Shown in pieces: positions 17,209-26,494 of a stretch of 64,000 nucleotides of DNA. The notes beneath the pieces are model-generated. The model had not been told where the DNA came from. It ran no database searches and saw only the letters and a program-made list of their open reading frames with translations. Position 1 is the first letter of the stretch; the number at the start of each line of letters is the position of its first letter. The position numbers were made by a program, and so were the translations under genes. The stretch comes from Cohnella caldifontis (GTDB lineage: Bacteria; Bacillota; Bacilli; Paenibacillales; Paenibacillaceae), in NCBI RefSeq assembly GCF_029360585.1, contig NZ_JAQZSJ010000020.1:23654-87653 (forward strand), read 5' to 3'.

Positions 17209-18056
17209 TCGCATCCGTCCTTGGCGTGTATTTGATGCTTCGCCGACAGGCCCTCATGGCCGATATGATGTCGCACGTATCGCTTGCGGGAGTGGCGGGC
17301 GGCGCCTATTTACATATCGATCCGTCGATCATGGGGTTTGTTTTGGCCGTGATCGGTGCCTTGGTTGTTGAATATGTGCGCAGGTCCTTCAAATCGTATA
17401 GCGAGATTTCCGTCGCGATCATTTTGATCGGAGGTTTGTCGAGCGCAGTCGTATTGATGAGCCTCGATCATAGCCTCAACCAAGGCTTCTCGTCGTATTT
17501 GTTCGGATCGGTCGTGGCCGTCAATCCGACTGAACTGTGGCTGATTTTCGCGGCGGCTGCCGTTGGCGGCGTATTTTTCACCCTTTTCCGCAGACCGCTT
17601 TATCAGATGACTTTCGATGAGGAAACGGCCAAAACGAACGGAATGCCCGTCAACTGGATTTCCCTGTGTTTTAGCGTCATTACGGGGATGATCGTTGCGG
17701 CGGCGATGCCGATCGTAGGCGTGCTGTTGGTCTCGTCCCTGATCGTGCTGCCCGCCGCGCTCGCGATCCGGATCGCGCCAAGCTTTAGCGCAGCCCTGAT
17801 CCTGTCCATGGCGATCGGATTGAGCGGGGTGTTTGCGGGACTTTCCGCCTCTTACGGGTTGAGCACGCCGCCTGGAGGAACCATCGCGCTCGTGCTCTTG
17901 TTGTTCTTGGTTGCGGGGATCAGCAGTAAGAAAGCGGTTCTCTGGCTTGCCAAGAAAAGTCAAGCGCCCGCGACGGAAGATCAGGTTCCCGCTTTCTCGC
18001 GAATCCCCCGTATGTCAAGGGATAGGCCGGAATCTTACATGAACTTGGAGGAATGA
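17145..18056 (+). CDS. znuB: zinc ABC transporter permease (ZnuB type)
   Basis: 303 residues with about eight or nine hydrophobic helices of the ABC-3 family: LRRQALMADMMSHVSLAGVA at the N-terminus, TNGMPVNWISL and VGVLLVSSLIVLPAALA. It forms the membrane channel of the zinc importer. GTG 17145 follows AAAGGAGGA at 7 bases; ATG 17151 is an alternative. The start lies inside znuC, so translation is coupled. The final 40 residues are polar and variable. Confidence 0.92.
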   Translation: MEMLHYDFMQRAFCAGGIIALIASVLGVYLMLRRQALMADMMSHVSLAGVAGGAYLHIDPSIMGFVLAVIGALVVEYVRRSFKSYSEISVAIILIGGLSSAVVLMSLDHSLNQGFSSYLFGSVVAVNPTELWLIFAAAAVGGVFFTLFRRPLYQMTFDEETAKTNGMPVNWISLCFSVITGMIVAAAMPIVGVLLVSSLIVLPAALAIRIAPSFSAALILSMAIGLSGVFAGLSASYGLSTPPGGTIALVLLLFLVAGISSKKAVLWLAKKSQAPATEDQVPAFSRIPRMSRDRPESYMNLEE

Positions 18057-18059
18057 AAA

Positions 18060-19013
18060 ATGGATGCAAAGTTTGTGAAAACGACGTTAACGGCTGCGGT
18101 ACTGCTTCTGTTTCTATCCGGCTGCGGCGGAAATACTCCAAACGGACGAACCGTTGCGGACGGCGGCAGACTGAAGGTCGTGACGACCTTTTATCCGATG
18201 TATTACTTCACTCAGCAAGTCGGCGGCACTCATGCGGAAGTCGTCGCGTTGATTCCGCCGGGAGCCGAGCCGCATGACTGGGAGCCGAGCGCCAAAGACA
18301 TGAGGCAGATCAAGGAAGCCGACATCTTCGTTTACAACGGCATCGTAGAAGGCTGGGCGGAACAAGCGCTGGAGAGCGCGGCGAACGGTAAACGGTTGGC
18401 GGTAGAAGCAAGCAAAGGCATCGCGGACCTGGAAGGCATTCCGGAAGAGGAAGAAGGAGGGGGAGAGGAAGCGCATGAGGACGGTCATTTGACAGACCCT
18501 CATGTCTGGTTAAATCCGGTGACCGCGCAAAAGGAAGTCGAAGCGATCGAGGCTGCCTTCGAGAAGGCGGATCCCGCAAACCAAGCGGATTACAGGAAAA
18601 ACGCGGACGATTTGATCGCCAAGCTGAAAGCGTTGGACGCCGATTACCAATCGGGGCTTCAAAACGCGAAACGCAAAACGTTCGTCACCCAGCACGCCGC
18701 GTTCGCGTACTTGGCCAAACAATACGGATTGACGCAGATTCCGATTGCCGGACTCTCTCCCGATCAGGAGCCTTCTCCGGATCAAATGGCGGAGATCGTG
18801 AAATTCGCCAAAGACCATCAGGTAAAGACGATTTTCTTCGAAACGCTGGTCGACCCGAAAGTCGCGCGGACGGTAGCGGACGAGATCGGCGCGAAGACCG
18901 ACGTTTTGAATCCCCTTGAGGGTCTGACCGATGAGGACAAAAAGAACGGGCTGGATTATATCGGGATCATGAAAAATAACCTTGAGGCGCTGAAGAGAGC
19001 TTTGAACGAATGA
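18060..19013 (+). CDS. znuA: zinc-binding lipoprotein (ZnuA/AdcA type)
   Basis: 317 residues, signal peptide ending in lipobox FLSGC. Zinc ligands are visible: His in [10 protein letters not shown], His in DPHVWLNP, His in [10 protein letters not shown] and the acidic [12 protein letters not shown] glutamate and histidine loop ([15 protein letters not shown]) before the second ligand is the metal-scavenging loop typical of ZnuA. It delivers zinc to ZnuBC. Ribosome site TTGGAGGAATG, 3 bases after znuB. Confidence 0.94.
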   Translation: MDAKFVKTTLTAAVLLLFLSGCGGNTPNGRTVADGGRLKVVTTFYPMYYFTQQVGGTHAEVVALIPPGAEPHDWEPSAKDMRQIKEADIFVYNGIVEGWAEQALESAANGKRLAVEASKGIADLEGIPEEEEGGGEEAHEDGHLTDPHVWLNPVTAQKEVEAIEAAFEKADPANQADYRKNADDLIAKLKALDADYQSGLQNAKRKTFVTQHAAFAYLAKQYGLTQIPIAGLSPDQEPSPDQMAEIVKFAKDHQVKTIFFETLVDPKVARTVADEIGAKTDVLNPLEGLTDEDKKNGLDYIGIMKNNLEALKRALNE

Positions 19014-19047
19014 GATAAACGCTTCATGCGAAAGGGGCGGAACTGCC

Positions 19048-20233
19048 ATGGTCAATCAAATTCCGGTTACCGTTTTAAGCGGCTATCTGGGCTCCGGCAA
19101 AACCACCGTACTGAACCATGTTCTGAATAACCGCAGCGGGCTGAAAGTCGCCGTGATCGTCAACGATCTAAGCGAAGTCAATATCGACGCCTCGCTAGTC
19201 AAGGACGGCGGAGGGTTATCGCGGACGGACGAGAAATTGGTGGAAATGTCGAACGGCTGCATTTGTTGTACCCTTCGCGATGATTTGCTGCGCGAAGTCG
19301 AGAAACTGGCGAAGGAAAACCGGTTCGATTACATTCTGCGAATCTACCGGTGTAGGAGAGCTGGTACCGGTTGCGCAAACCTTTACTTATATCGATGAAG
19401 AACAGGGGATCGATCTCTCCCGGTTTTGCCGGTTGGATTGCATGGTGACGGTGGTCGATGCGTATCGCTTCTGGCATGATTTTTCATCCGGAGAGACCCT
19501 GCTGGAACGCAGCCAGGCGACAGGGGATGACGACACGCGCGAAGTGGTCGATTTGCTGATCGATCAGATCGAATTTTGCGATGTACTTCTGCTCAACAAA
19601 TGCGATCTGGTGGAGGAAACGGAGCTTCAGGAGCTGGAACAAGTACTGAGGAAACTGCAGCCGCGCGCCAAGATCATCCGCACGGAGCACGGCCGGGTGG
19701 ATCCGTCCGAGATCCTGAATACCGGATTGTTCAACTTCGAAGAAGCCAGCATGTCCGCGGGTTGGATCAAAGAAATGGAAAAGCCGGCGCATACGCCGGA
19801 GACCGAAGAATACGGCATTTCGTCATTCGTCTATGAACGCGTGAGACCTTTCCACCCCGGTAGACTGATCGAGTGGATGGAGAACTGGCCGGCTGAGGTG
19901 GTGAGAGCGAAGGGAATCGTCTGGCTCGCCACTCGGCATTCGCTCGCGCAGAGCTTGAGTCAAGCGGGCCCTTCGATCCAATTCGGACCTTCCGGATATT
20001 GGATTGCCGCTCTTCCTGATGATGAGCAACAAGTTTTGTTGCAAGAAGAACCGGAGCTGATGGAACGCTGGGACCCTCGGTTCGGAGACCGGATCAACAA
20101 ACTGGTGATGATCGGTATCGATATGGATCGGGCAAGGCTCATTCAGAGTCTGGATCAATGCTTGCTTAGCGATGCGGAAATGGCACTGGACTGGAATCTT
20201 TTCCCGGATGAATGGCCGAATCGTCAAGAATAA
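19048..20233 (+). pseudogene. COG0523 zinc metallochaperone GTPase (YciC/ZagA-like), frameshifted
   Basis: The N-terminal part (19048-19338) has Walker [11 protein letters not shown] and the family metal motif [12 protein letters not shown]. At about 19338 the reading frame breaks: the expected [12 protein letters not shown] continues only in the +2 frame, as if two bases were missing between CTG and CGAATC. The second frame runs to 20233 with VVDAYRFW, LLNKCDLVEE and the CobW C-terminal RVRPFHPGRL. In Bacillus, ZagA/YciC is Zur-regulated and supplies zinc to the folate enzyme FolE. The gene is the last of the znu operon. Either a recent inactivation or a sequencing error; both halves are otherwise well conserved. 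Confidence 0.85.
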
Positions 20234-20320
20234 TCTTATAAAGCAGGAGAAATATTTTAAAATATTGAAATAGAAATAACATGCATATCGCGATTATGGC
20301 TTTAAGGAGGGGATAAGACG

Positions 20321-21697
20321 ATGAAAAGAAAGATTTTGGCAGCCTTCATGGTCTTTATCCTCGCGGCGTCCCTCTATCCTCGGCAAAGTGTCTTAGGTGA
20401 GGAAACCGGCAATTTTAAAGTCATGGGATACTTTACCGAATCACCCTATTTGAATGACCCAATCGACGAAGCGGTTCCATTTGACGGACTGACTCACTTG
20501 ATCTACGGTTTTTTGAAGCCCGCTTCGGACGGCTCTCTCTATCCGATCGGCCAGCCCGAAAGATTAAAGGAGCTGGTGGATAAAAGTCATGCGCATGGCG
20601 TGAACGTCGTCATCGCCGTCGGAGGGGTGTTCTACGGGAACGAACCGCTGTCCGGCCATTTTGAAGCGCTTGCCGGCAATGACGAAACCATTCGGAGGTT
20701 TGTCCGGGAAGTGCGGGACTTCGTCGAAATCTACAACTTGGACGGCGTGGAGATCGACTGGGAATATCCCGATGCCGAATCTTCGGCGGAGTATGAACGT
20801 CTCCTATTGGCGCTGAAAGAAGTGTTGTCCCCCATGGGCAAAACCTTGAGCGCGGCCGTGGCCGCAGCCGGCTCGGCCAATACGAAAGCGGAATCGGTAC
20901 GATCCGTGACGGATAAAGCCCTTGAGAACTTGGACTGGATCAATATTATGGCGTACGATTTGGCGGGAGGGCAGCACAGTCCCTATTGGTTGGCGGATGT
21001 ATCCATTCAGTATTGGAAGAAAAGGGGATTTCCCGAGGACGGTATCGTTATCGGCATCCCCTTGTATGCCAGACCAAGCTGGAAGCCATACAGGCAGTTG
21101 GTGGCTTTAGATAAAGCCAACGCTTATCTCGATTATGTGCCCGGCGATCAATTGGACTCCTATTATAACGGTCTGAACACCATCCGCCAGAAAACCAGGC
21201 TCTCTTTGAACAAAGGCGGCGGCATCATGTTTTTCGACATCCAGGAAGACACCCGGGACGAAACCAGCGGGTTGAAAGCCGCATGGGATATGATCCGAAG
21301 GTACGAACAATATAAACTCGACGATTTTTTCATCGTGGTTGACAATCGCGAATTGCTGTATACACCGGAAGAGAAATTGGGGATGCCCTATAAGGACGGT
21401 CAGAATCGCATTCAGCTCCCGGTAAGGAAAGCGCTGGAAACCATCGGGGCAAAGATCGATTACGATCCTGCCGCTCGTACGGTCACTGCGATTCTCGAAG
21501 ATACAACGGTCAAGATCCATATCGGAAGCGAATTCCTAGACGTAAACGGGAAAACAGTTACGATGGATACCAAAGCCGAGCTAAGAGAAGGGCTTACTTA
21601 TTTGCCCATGCGCTGGGTATACGAAAGCTTCGGCTACAAGGTGTCTTGGTACGAGAGCAGCAAAACCGTTCTGGTGAGCAAACCGTCGTCGAATTAA
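20321..21697 (+). CDS. secreted glycoside hydrolase family 18 protein with copper-amine-oxidase-like C-terminal domain
   Basis: 458 residues. A signal peptide (about 1-26) is followed by a GH18 barrel: FKVMGYFTES, DGLTHLIYGF, NVVIAVGG, and the catalytic DGVEIDWEYP with Glu148 as acid. INIMAYDLAG and GGIMFFDIQED are further barrel strands. Residues 345-458 form a copper-amine-oxidase N-terminal-like domain (RIQLPVRKALETIGAKIDYD, TYLPMRWVYESFGYKVSW), a common wall-associated add-on in Paenibacillaceae. It probably cleaves chitin or peptidoglycan-type beta-1,4 links, perhaps as a SleL/YaaH-like or chitinase enzyme; no LysM repeats are present. Start follows TAAGGAGGGG. Confidence 0.9.
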   Translation: MKRKILAAFMVFILAASLYPRQSVLGEETGNFKVMGYFTESPYLNDPIDEAVPFDGLTHLIYGFLKPASDGSLYPIGQPERLKELVDKSHAHGVNVVIAVGGVFYGNEPLSGHFEALAGNDETIRRFVREVRDFVEIYNLDGVEIDWEYPDAESSAEYERLLLALKEVLSPMGKTLSAAVAAAGSANTKAESVRSVTDKALENLDWINIMAYDLAGGQHSPYWLADVSIQYWKKRGFPEDGIVIGIPLYARPSWKPYRQLVALDKANAYLDYVPGDQLDSYYNGLNTIRQKTRLSLNKGGGIMFFDIQEDTRDETSGLKAAWDMIRRYEQYKLDDFFIVVDNRELLYTPEEKLGMPYKDGQNRIQLPVRKALETIGAKIDYDPAARTVTAILEDTTVKIHIGSEFLDVNGKTVTMDTKAELREGLTYLPMRWVYESFGYKVSWYESSKTVLVSKPSSN

Positions 21698-21755
21698 GGC
21701 GACCATAAGTTCATGTTATGGATTCCAGGCACAAACATAAAGGATTGCAACGAAA

Positions 21756-21790
21756 AACTACCCAATCCATGGATTGAGGTAGTTTTTTCT
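21756..21790 (+). terminator. intrinsic terminator of the GH18 gene
   Basis: AACTACC...CAATCC / GGATTG...GGTAGTT stem, followed by TTTTTTCT. Confidence 0.85.
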
Positions 21791-21990
21791 CGTAGAGGGA
21801 CGATGACGATCAGAGAATCGAAATAGACTTCGTATGGATTTCGCGAAACCCGAATCTTTTTTTGTGAGAATTTTGGGAGAGTGCTCGAGTAGACTGTTTT
21901 CGTACGGTGACGAATCGGAGGGGAGAATGGATTGAATCTACCCGCGGGATTTCGTCACGGAAGCCGTTATGCCGAAAGGGGACTACGCCG

Positions 21991-24900
21991 TTGATTCGCA
22001 AAGCGATTCGCAGGATGACTTATCATATTCTAATGTCAGCCTTTGTTTTGGGTCTGGCAGCAGGCGCAGCGCCGCAATACGCAATGGCGGCCAGCTATGG
22101 GTTTGCGAGATTGGGAGATTGGGTGAATGCCACGATTTCCAGTCCCGGCGGCACGCCCCTCAATAAGATTGTTTACGGGAATGGAGTGTTCGTCGCAATC
22201 GGCAATAATGCCATCTATTCTACGACGGATGGACGAAACTGGACCCCAGTGCCTTCAGACATGATCCCACCCAGTACGGTTTTGCAGGCCATTGCGTTCG
22301 GTGACGGCAAGTTCGTAATCGAAGGTTGGGCTGACAATCGATACCAGGTGGCCTTGATATCGACAGACGGGTTGAACTGGGAGGCCCATTCGCAATACTC
22401 CGGTCCAAGCATTACGGACCTTGCGTACGGGAATGGGCAATGGGTAGGCCATACAGCGCTCACTGGCTATGTCTATCGTTCTCCGGATGGCGTCGACTGG
22501 ACGATTCACGATCTTCATTCCGTTTATCAATATAATATTGCTTATGGAAATGGGACCTTCGCGACCGTAGGGAACGGCTTCAATTTCACGTCCACGGATG
22601 GCGCAAATTGGACACCTCATGCGCAGCCGACCGCTGGCAGCGCAAACTTCAGGGGGCTTGTTTACGGCAACGGCAAATTCGTTGCAGTGGGAGACGGGGT
22701 CATCCTCTATTCGTCGGATGGGGCGAACTGGTCGTACCAGACTGCCAATATCAACGGAAATTATGGACAATTAAAGGGGCTGACATTCGGAGGCGGTCGA
22801 TTCGTGGCGATAGACCCTGATTGGGGGGTCATTCTCACTTCCACGGACGGAGCGAACTGGAGCTACTTGCCTCCCAGCTTCAGAGTGAAATTCATCAATT
22901 CCATCGCCTACGGAAATGGACAGTTCGTCGGCGTAGGGTCCGGCGGGGTTTATACCGCCGCGTTGCCTGAACTGCAAACCGCGACGGTTCAAGGAGCATC
23001 GCTTGCACTCGCATATAGCCGTGCGCTCGACACGGGGAGTATCCCGTCGCCGAGCGATTTCTCCGTAATTGATCATGAGACATCCGTTCCCGTAATCGGG
23101 GTTTCCATTACGGGCTCTACCGTGACACTTGTACTCGCCCAAGCCATTCCGGCGGATGACAAGGTGACGTTAAGCTATTCGCCAGGATCGAATCCAATCC
23201 AAACCGTGCCCAATACGCTGTCCAGCAGGGTGAATGAAGCTGTGGGCTTCGCGAGCGTCGAGGTTCCCTTATCCAGCAACGCAAACTTGAATAACCTAAC
23301 GTTGAGCGAGGGGACGCTAGATCCGGCATTTGACTCCGATACGACTAGCTACACCGTGAATGTTACGAACGATGTGGACAGCATTCAAGTTACTCCGTCT
23401 GCGGCAGAGCGTCATGCAACCGTAACGGTCAACGGAGACGTAACCGCGGACGGCAATTCATCGACTGTTCCTTTGGAAGTTGGAACGAATCGGATTCACG
23501 TGATCGCAACCGCACAGAACGGAAACACGACAAAGTTGTATACCATAACGGTAAATCGTGAGGCTCCGCCGTTAAGTTCCGATAATGATCTTAGCGATCT
23601 GGAAATATCAGATGGGATCTTAAACCCTGTTTTCAACCGTACGACGACTTCTTACACGGTTACCGTTACGAACAGCGTATATCAGGTTACGGTAACTCCT
23701 ACGGTTTCAAATTCAAATGCAGTCGTGAAGGTAAATGGAACGGAAGCGCGGAGCGGCCAAGCGACTACTCCGATTGGCTTATCGGTAGGACCCAATCCGA
23801 TTACGGTCGCCGTAACGGCACAAGACGGAACCGCCAAAACCTATACGATCGAGGTTACGCGACAAGAGGCAGCAAGCGGCGGTCATGATCCAAGCGATTT
23901 AAGCCCGCCGGTCCTGACGGCGACAGCCGGAGATGGGCAAGTCACGTTAAACTGGAGCGCCGTACAAGGTGCCGTAACCTACAGTGTCTATGAGGGAACG
24001 GCTTCCGGTTCGTACGGTACGGCTCCCGCTGCAACGGTGACCGGCTCGACAAGCTATACGGCAACGGGTTTGGCGAACGGCACCACGTACTATTTCGCGG
24101 TGAAGGCGAGCAATGAAGGAGACAGCAGCGGTTACTCCAACGAAGCGGCCGCAACGCCCGAAGCCTACACGCCCGAACCTTACCTTTCAGTGATTTATAA
24201 CGGCAACGGCGCCGCGTCCGGCACCGTACCGATCGACAGCACCCCGTATTCGCCAGGGCCGGGAGTCATGGCGACGGTGTACGGCAACACGGGAAATCTG
24301 GTGAAGCCGGGCTACTCGTTTGGTGGTTGGAACACGCAAGCGGATGGAGAAGGAACGAATTTTCATGCGGGGGATACGTTCGGTATGGGCTCGTCCAACG
24401 TGATCCTATACGCGAATTGGACGATAAACGCATACACAGTCGGCTTTAATAGCAACGGCGGTTCGGCAATCGACAGTCAGTCGGTGAAATATAAAGACGC
24501 GGCGAACCAGCCGATCGCTCCGACGAGAGACGGGTATACGTTCGGCGGGTGGTACAGCGACAGCGGCCTGACCGTATCGTTCGATTTCTCTACGCCGATT
24601 ACGGCGGATACGATCCTGTATGCAAAGTGGACGGTCAGCCCTCCTGACGGTTCTTCAGACGGAAGCGAAAGCGGAGGCGATAGCGAAGGCGGAAGCGGAG
24701 GTGGCGGCGGAGGCGGAGGGGATTCACTCTTCACGTCCCCGACGAATACCGTTACTTCAAAGGACGGTACCCTAACGCTTCCTATCGGTCAATCGGGCGA
24801 CGTCACCTTGGGTGATGAGGTCAGGATCGTGATTCCCGCCGATGCGGCCGGCAGAGACCTGCAACTTACGATAAACAAAGTGGCGGATACGCAAAAACTG

Positions 24901-25722
24901 TTCTTGAATAACGAAGTTTTGGCCAGTTCGGTATTCGAGATTCTGAAAAACTTCCCGGAAAGTTTCAACAAGGAGGTCGCGCTGACCTTCACCTTCGATC
25001 CTAAAAGCTTAAAGAACGATCGACGGCCTTCCGTGTTCTATTATGACGAAGCAAAGAAAACGTGGGTGGAAATCGGCGGCACGGTCAACGGCAATACCAT
25101 CACCGTGAAGGTCATCCAGTTTAACAAGTACGCGGTACTCGCAGCAGGACAAGGAGAAGACTCGGCGGTAGACAAGAAAGCGGCCAATTTCAGCGATATC
25201 TCCAAGCACTGGGCGGAGGCGAACATCAAGCAGGCGGTAAGCCTAGGAATCGTGAGCGGCTATTCGGACGGCACGTTCAAGCCGGATCATACCGTTACGC
25301 GTGCGGAATTTGCCGTTATGTTGATGAATGCGCTCAAACCGGAAGGAGATAGCGCCGCGATGACATTCACGGATACGGCAACGATCGGCGACTGGGCGCG
25401 GGAATCGGTTGCGCAAGCGGTGAATGCGGGTATCATTGCAGGCTACAGGGATGGCACTTTCCGTCCGGAAGCCGAAATAACCCGAGCGGAGATGGCGACG
25501 ATGATCGCCAAAGCTCTGGGTCAGCCTATCGAGGCGAAGGCGGCAACGGGTTTCGCGGACGATGCCGACTTGCCGGAATGGGCGAAAGGCGCGGTGGCGG
25601 CCATGAAAAAGCGGGGCATTATCAAAGGCAAAGATGCGAACGCATTTGCTCCTCATGAAAAAACGACAAGAGCAGAGGCGGTGACCGTTCTGCTGAAAAT
25701 GCTTGCCCAAAAGGGAAAGTAA
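21991..25722 (+). CDS. S-layer-anchored multidomain surface protein with seven-repeat propeller
   Basis: 1243 residues from TTG 21991 (AGGGG nine bases upstream), giving a clean signal peptide ending near YAMA. Domains in order: seven repeats of YGNGxFVAVG...STDGxNW (about 55-326), probably one seven-bladed Ycf48/sialidase-like propeller; a SwmB-like domain (about 330-420); two cadherin-like beta-sandwiches starting LNNLTLSEGTLDPAFD and LSDLEISDGILNPVFN (about 427-625); fibronectin III (about 638-727); two InlB B-repeats with GYSFGGWNT and GYTFGGWYS (about 731-880); a Gly/Ser linker; an unassigned beta domain; and three SLH domains (about 1066-1243) that bind secondary wall polymer. Likely an adhesin or wall scaffold. 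The frame is open back to 21907 but without a usable site. Confidence 0.9.
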   Translation: MIRKAIRRMTYHILMSAFVLGLAAGAAPQYAMAASYGFARLGDWVNATISSPGGTPLNKIVYGNGVFVAIGNNAIYSTTDGRNWTPVPSDMIPPSTVLQAIAFGDGKFVIEGWADNRYQVALISTDGLNWEAHSQYSGPSITDLAYGNGQWVGHTALTGYVYRSPDGVDWTIHDLHSVYQYNIAYGNGTFATVGNGFNFTSTDGANWTPHAQPTAGSANFRGLVYGNGKFVAVGDGVILYSSDGANWSYQTANINGNYGQLKGLTFGGGRFVAIDPDWGVILTSTDGANWSYLPPSFRVKFINSIAYGNGQFVGVGSGGVYTAALPELQTATVQGASLALAYSRALDTGSIPSPSDFSVIDHETSVPVIGVSITGSTVTLVLAQAIPADDKVTLSYSPGSNPIQTVPNTLSSRVNEAVGFASVEVPLSSNANLNNLTLSEGTLDPAFDSDTTSYTVNVTNDVDSIQVTPSAAERHATVTVNGDVTADGNSSTVPLEVGTNRIHVIATAQNGNTTKLYTITVNREAPPLSSDNDLSDLEISDGILNPVFNRTTTSYTVTVTNSVYQVTVTPTVSNSNAVVKVNGTEARSGQATTPIGLSVGPNPITVAVTAQDGTAKTYTIEVTRQEAASGGHDPSDLSPPVLTATAGDGQVTLNWSAVQGAVTYSVYEGTASGSYGTAPAATVTGSTSYTATGLANGTTYYFAVKASNEGDSSGYSNEAAATPEAYTPEPYLSVIYNGNGAASGTVPIDSTPYSPGPGVMATVYGNTGNLVKPGYSFGGWNTQADGEGTNFHAGDTFGMGSSNVILYANWTINAYTVGFNSNGGSAIDSQSVKYKDAANQPIAPTRDGYTFGGWYSDSGLTVSFDFSTPITADTILYAKWTVSPPDGSSDGSESGGDSEGGSGGGGGGGGDSLFTSPTNTVTSKDGTLTLPIGQSGDVTLGDEVRIVIPADAAGRDLQLTINKVADTQKLFLNNEVLASSVFEILKNFPESFNKEVALTFTFDPKSLKNDRRPSVFYYDEAKKTWVEIGGTVNGNTITVKVIQFNKYAVLAAGQGEDSAVDKKAANFSDISKHWAEANIKQAVSLGIVSGYSDGTFKPDHTVTRAEFAVMLMNALKPEGDSAAMTFTDTATIGDWARESVAQAVNAGIIAGYRDGTFRPEAEITRAEMATMIAKALGQPIEAKAATGFADDADLPEWAKGAVAAMKKRGIIKGKDANAFAPHEKTTRAEAVTVLLKMLAQKGK

Positions 25723-25733
25723 ATGAATGGCAT

Positions 25734-25776
25734 GCAAGGCAGCTTTGGATTCAATTCCAAAGCTGCCTTGCTTTAT
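25734..25776 (+). terminator. terminator hairpin after the surface-protein gene
   Basis: A perfect 16-base stem GCAAGGCAGCTTTGGA / TCCAAAGCTGCCTTGC; the T run that follows (TTTATAT) is short. Confidence 0.75.
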
Positions 25777-25807
25777 ATGACCATGGACACCATATTCGAG
25801 GGAGCCG

Positions 25808-25841
25808 TTGACGGGGGGATTCAATGAAACTAAAATGGTAT
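25808..25841 (+). promoter_or_regulatory. rrf2 promoter with candidate Rrf2 operator
   Basis: TTGACG (25808-25813), 17-base spacer, TAAAAT (25831-25836). AAACT-n5-GGTAT at 25827-25841 overlaps the -10 and resembles the two TAACT-n5-AGTTA sites before the MFS gene. Confidence 0.55.
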
Positions 25842-25872
25842 TATTGAAAAGGGTTGAAAAGGGGTGTCGCGC

Positions 25873-26310
25873 ATGGCCGTTGTCAGCCGCTACACGATTG
25901 CGCTTCATATATTGACTTGGCTGGCCTATTGGGTGGAGAAGGACGAATTTTTCCCTTCCGACCGAATCGCGAAGAGCGTGGGAACGAGCCCGGTTTTTCT
26001 GAGGCGGATTCTCGGCCAGCTCGCGAAAGCGGGCCTGGTACTCGTGCAGCACGGCGGGACAGGAGCCGGCTGGAGGCTGGCGCGGAGTCCGGAAAAGATC
26101 AGCCTGCTGGATGTGTACGAAGCCGTTGTACAGACGCCCCTGTTCGAGCTGCACCACAGCCAGCCGAACCCGGGCTGCGTCATCGGCCACGGCATTCAGC
26201 CGGCTCTGCAACGGGTTTACGGGGACAGCGAGGAAACGTTGAAGCGCCGGCTGGCGCAGGAGTCGATCGCCGATCTGGTCGCCTCGTCGCTGGAGCACGG
26301 GAAGCGGTGA
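25873..26310 (+). CDS. Rrf2-family transcriptional regulator
   Basis: 145 residues. An N-terminal winged helix reads VSRYTIALHILTWLAYW, then SDRIAKSVGTSPVFLRRILGQLAKAGLV and the wing GGTGAGWRLARSPEKISLLDVYEAV. It has a single cysteine (PNPGCVIG), not the three-cysteine iron-sulfur set of IscR or NsrR, so it resembles the YwnA-type redox-thiol subgroup. ATG 25873 follows AAAAGGGG. It should repress itself and the downstream MFS gene through TAACT-n5-AGTTA-like sites. Confidence 0.9.
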   Translation: MAVVSRYTIALHILTWLAYWVEKDEFFPSDRIAKSVGTSPVFLRRILGQLAKAGLVLVQHGGTGAGWRLARSPEKISLLDVYEAVVQTPLFELHHSQPNPGCVIGHGIQPALQRVYGDSEETLKRRLAQESIADLVASSLEHGKR

Positions 26311-26345
26311 TGCCGATGCAGCGGCGTTTTCTGCGGCATTCAATG

Positions 26346-26456
26346 TAACTATTTCAGTATCATTGAACGGAAGTCGACAGTTTGCCTCCTATGGAAGAGA
26401 GAGTTTGAGAGTCGTATATCATGATTATATGACCTCCATTGTAACTACTTCAGTTA
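26346..26456 (+). promoter_or_regulatory. two candidate Rrf2 operators before the MFS gene
   Basis: TAACT-ATTTC-AGTAT (26346-26360) and TAACT-ACTTC-AGTTA (26442-26456). Each is embedded in a longer shared string, TGTAACTA-TTCAGT-ATTGAA, repeated about 95 bases apart. Confidence 0.65.
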
Positions 26457-26494
26457 TATTGAAAAACCGGAATTTAAATAAGGAGAGGGAAGGC

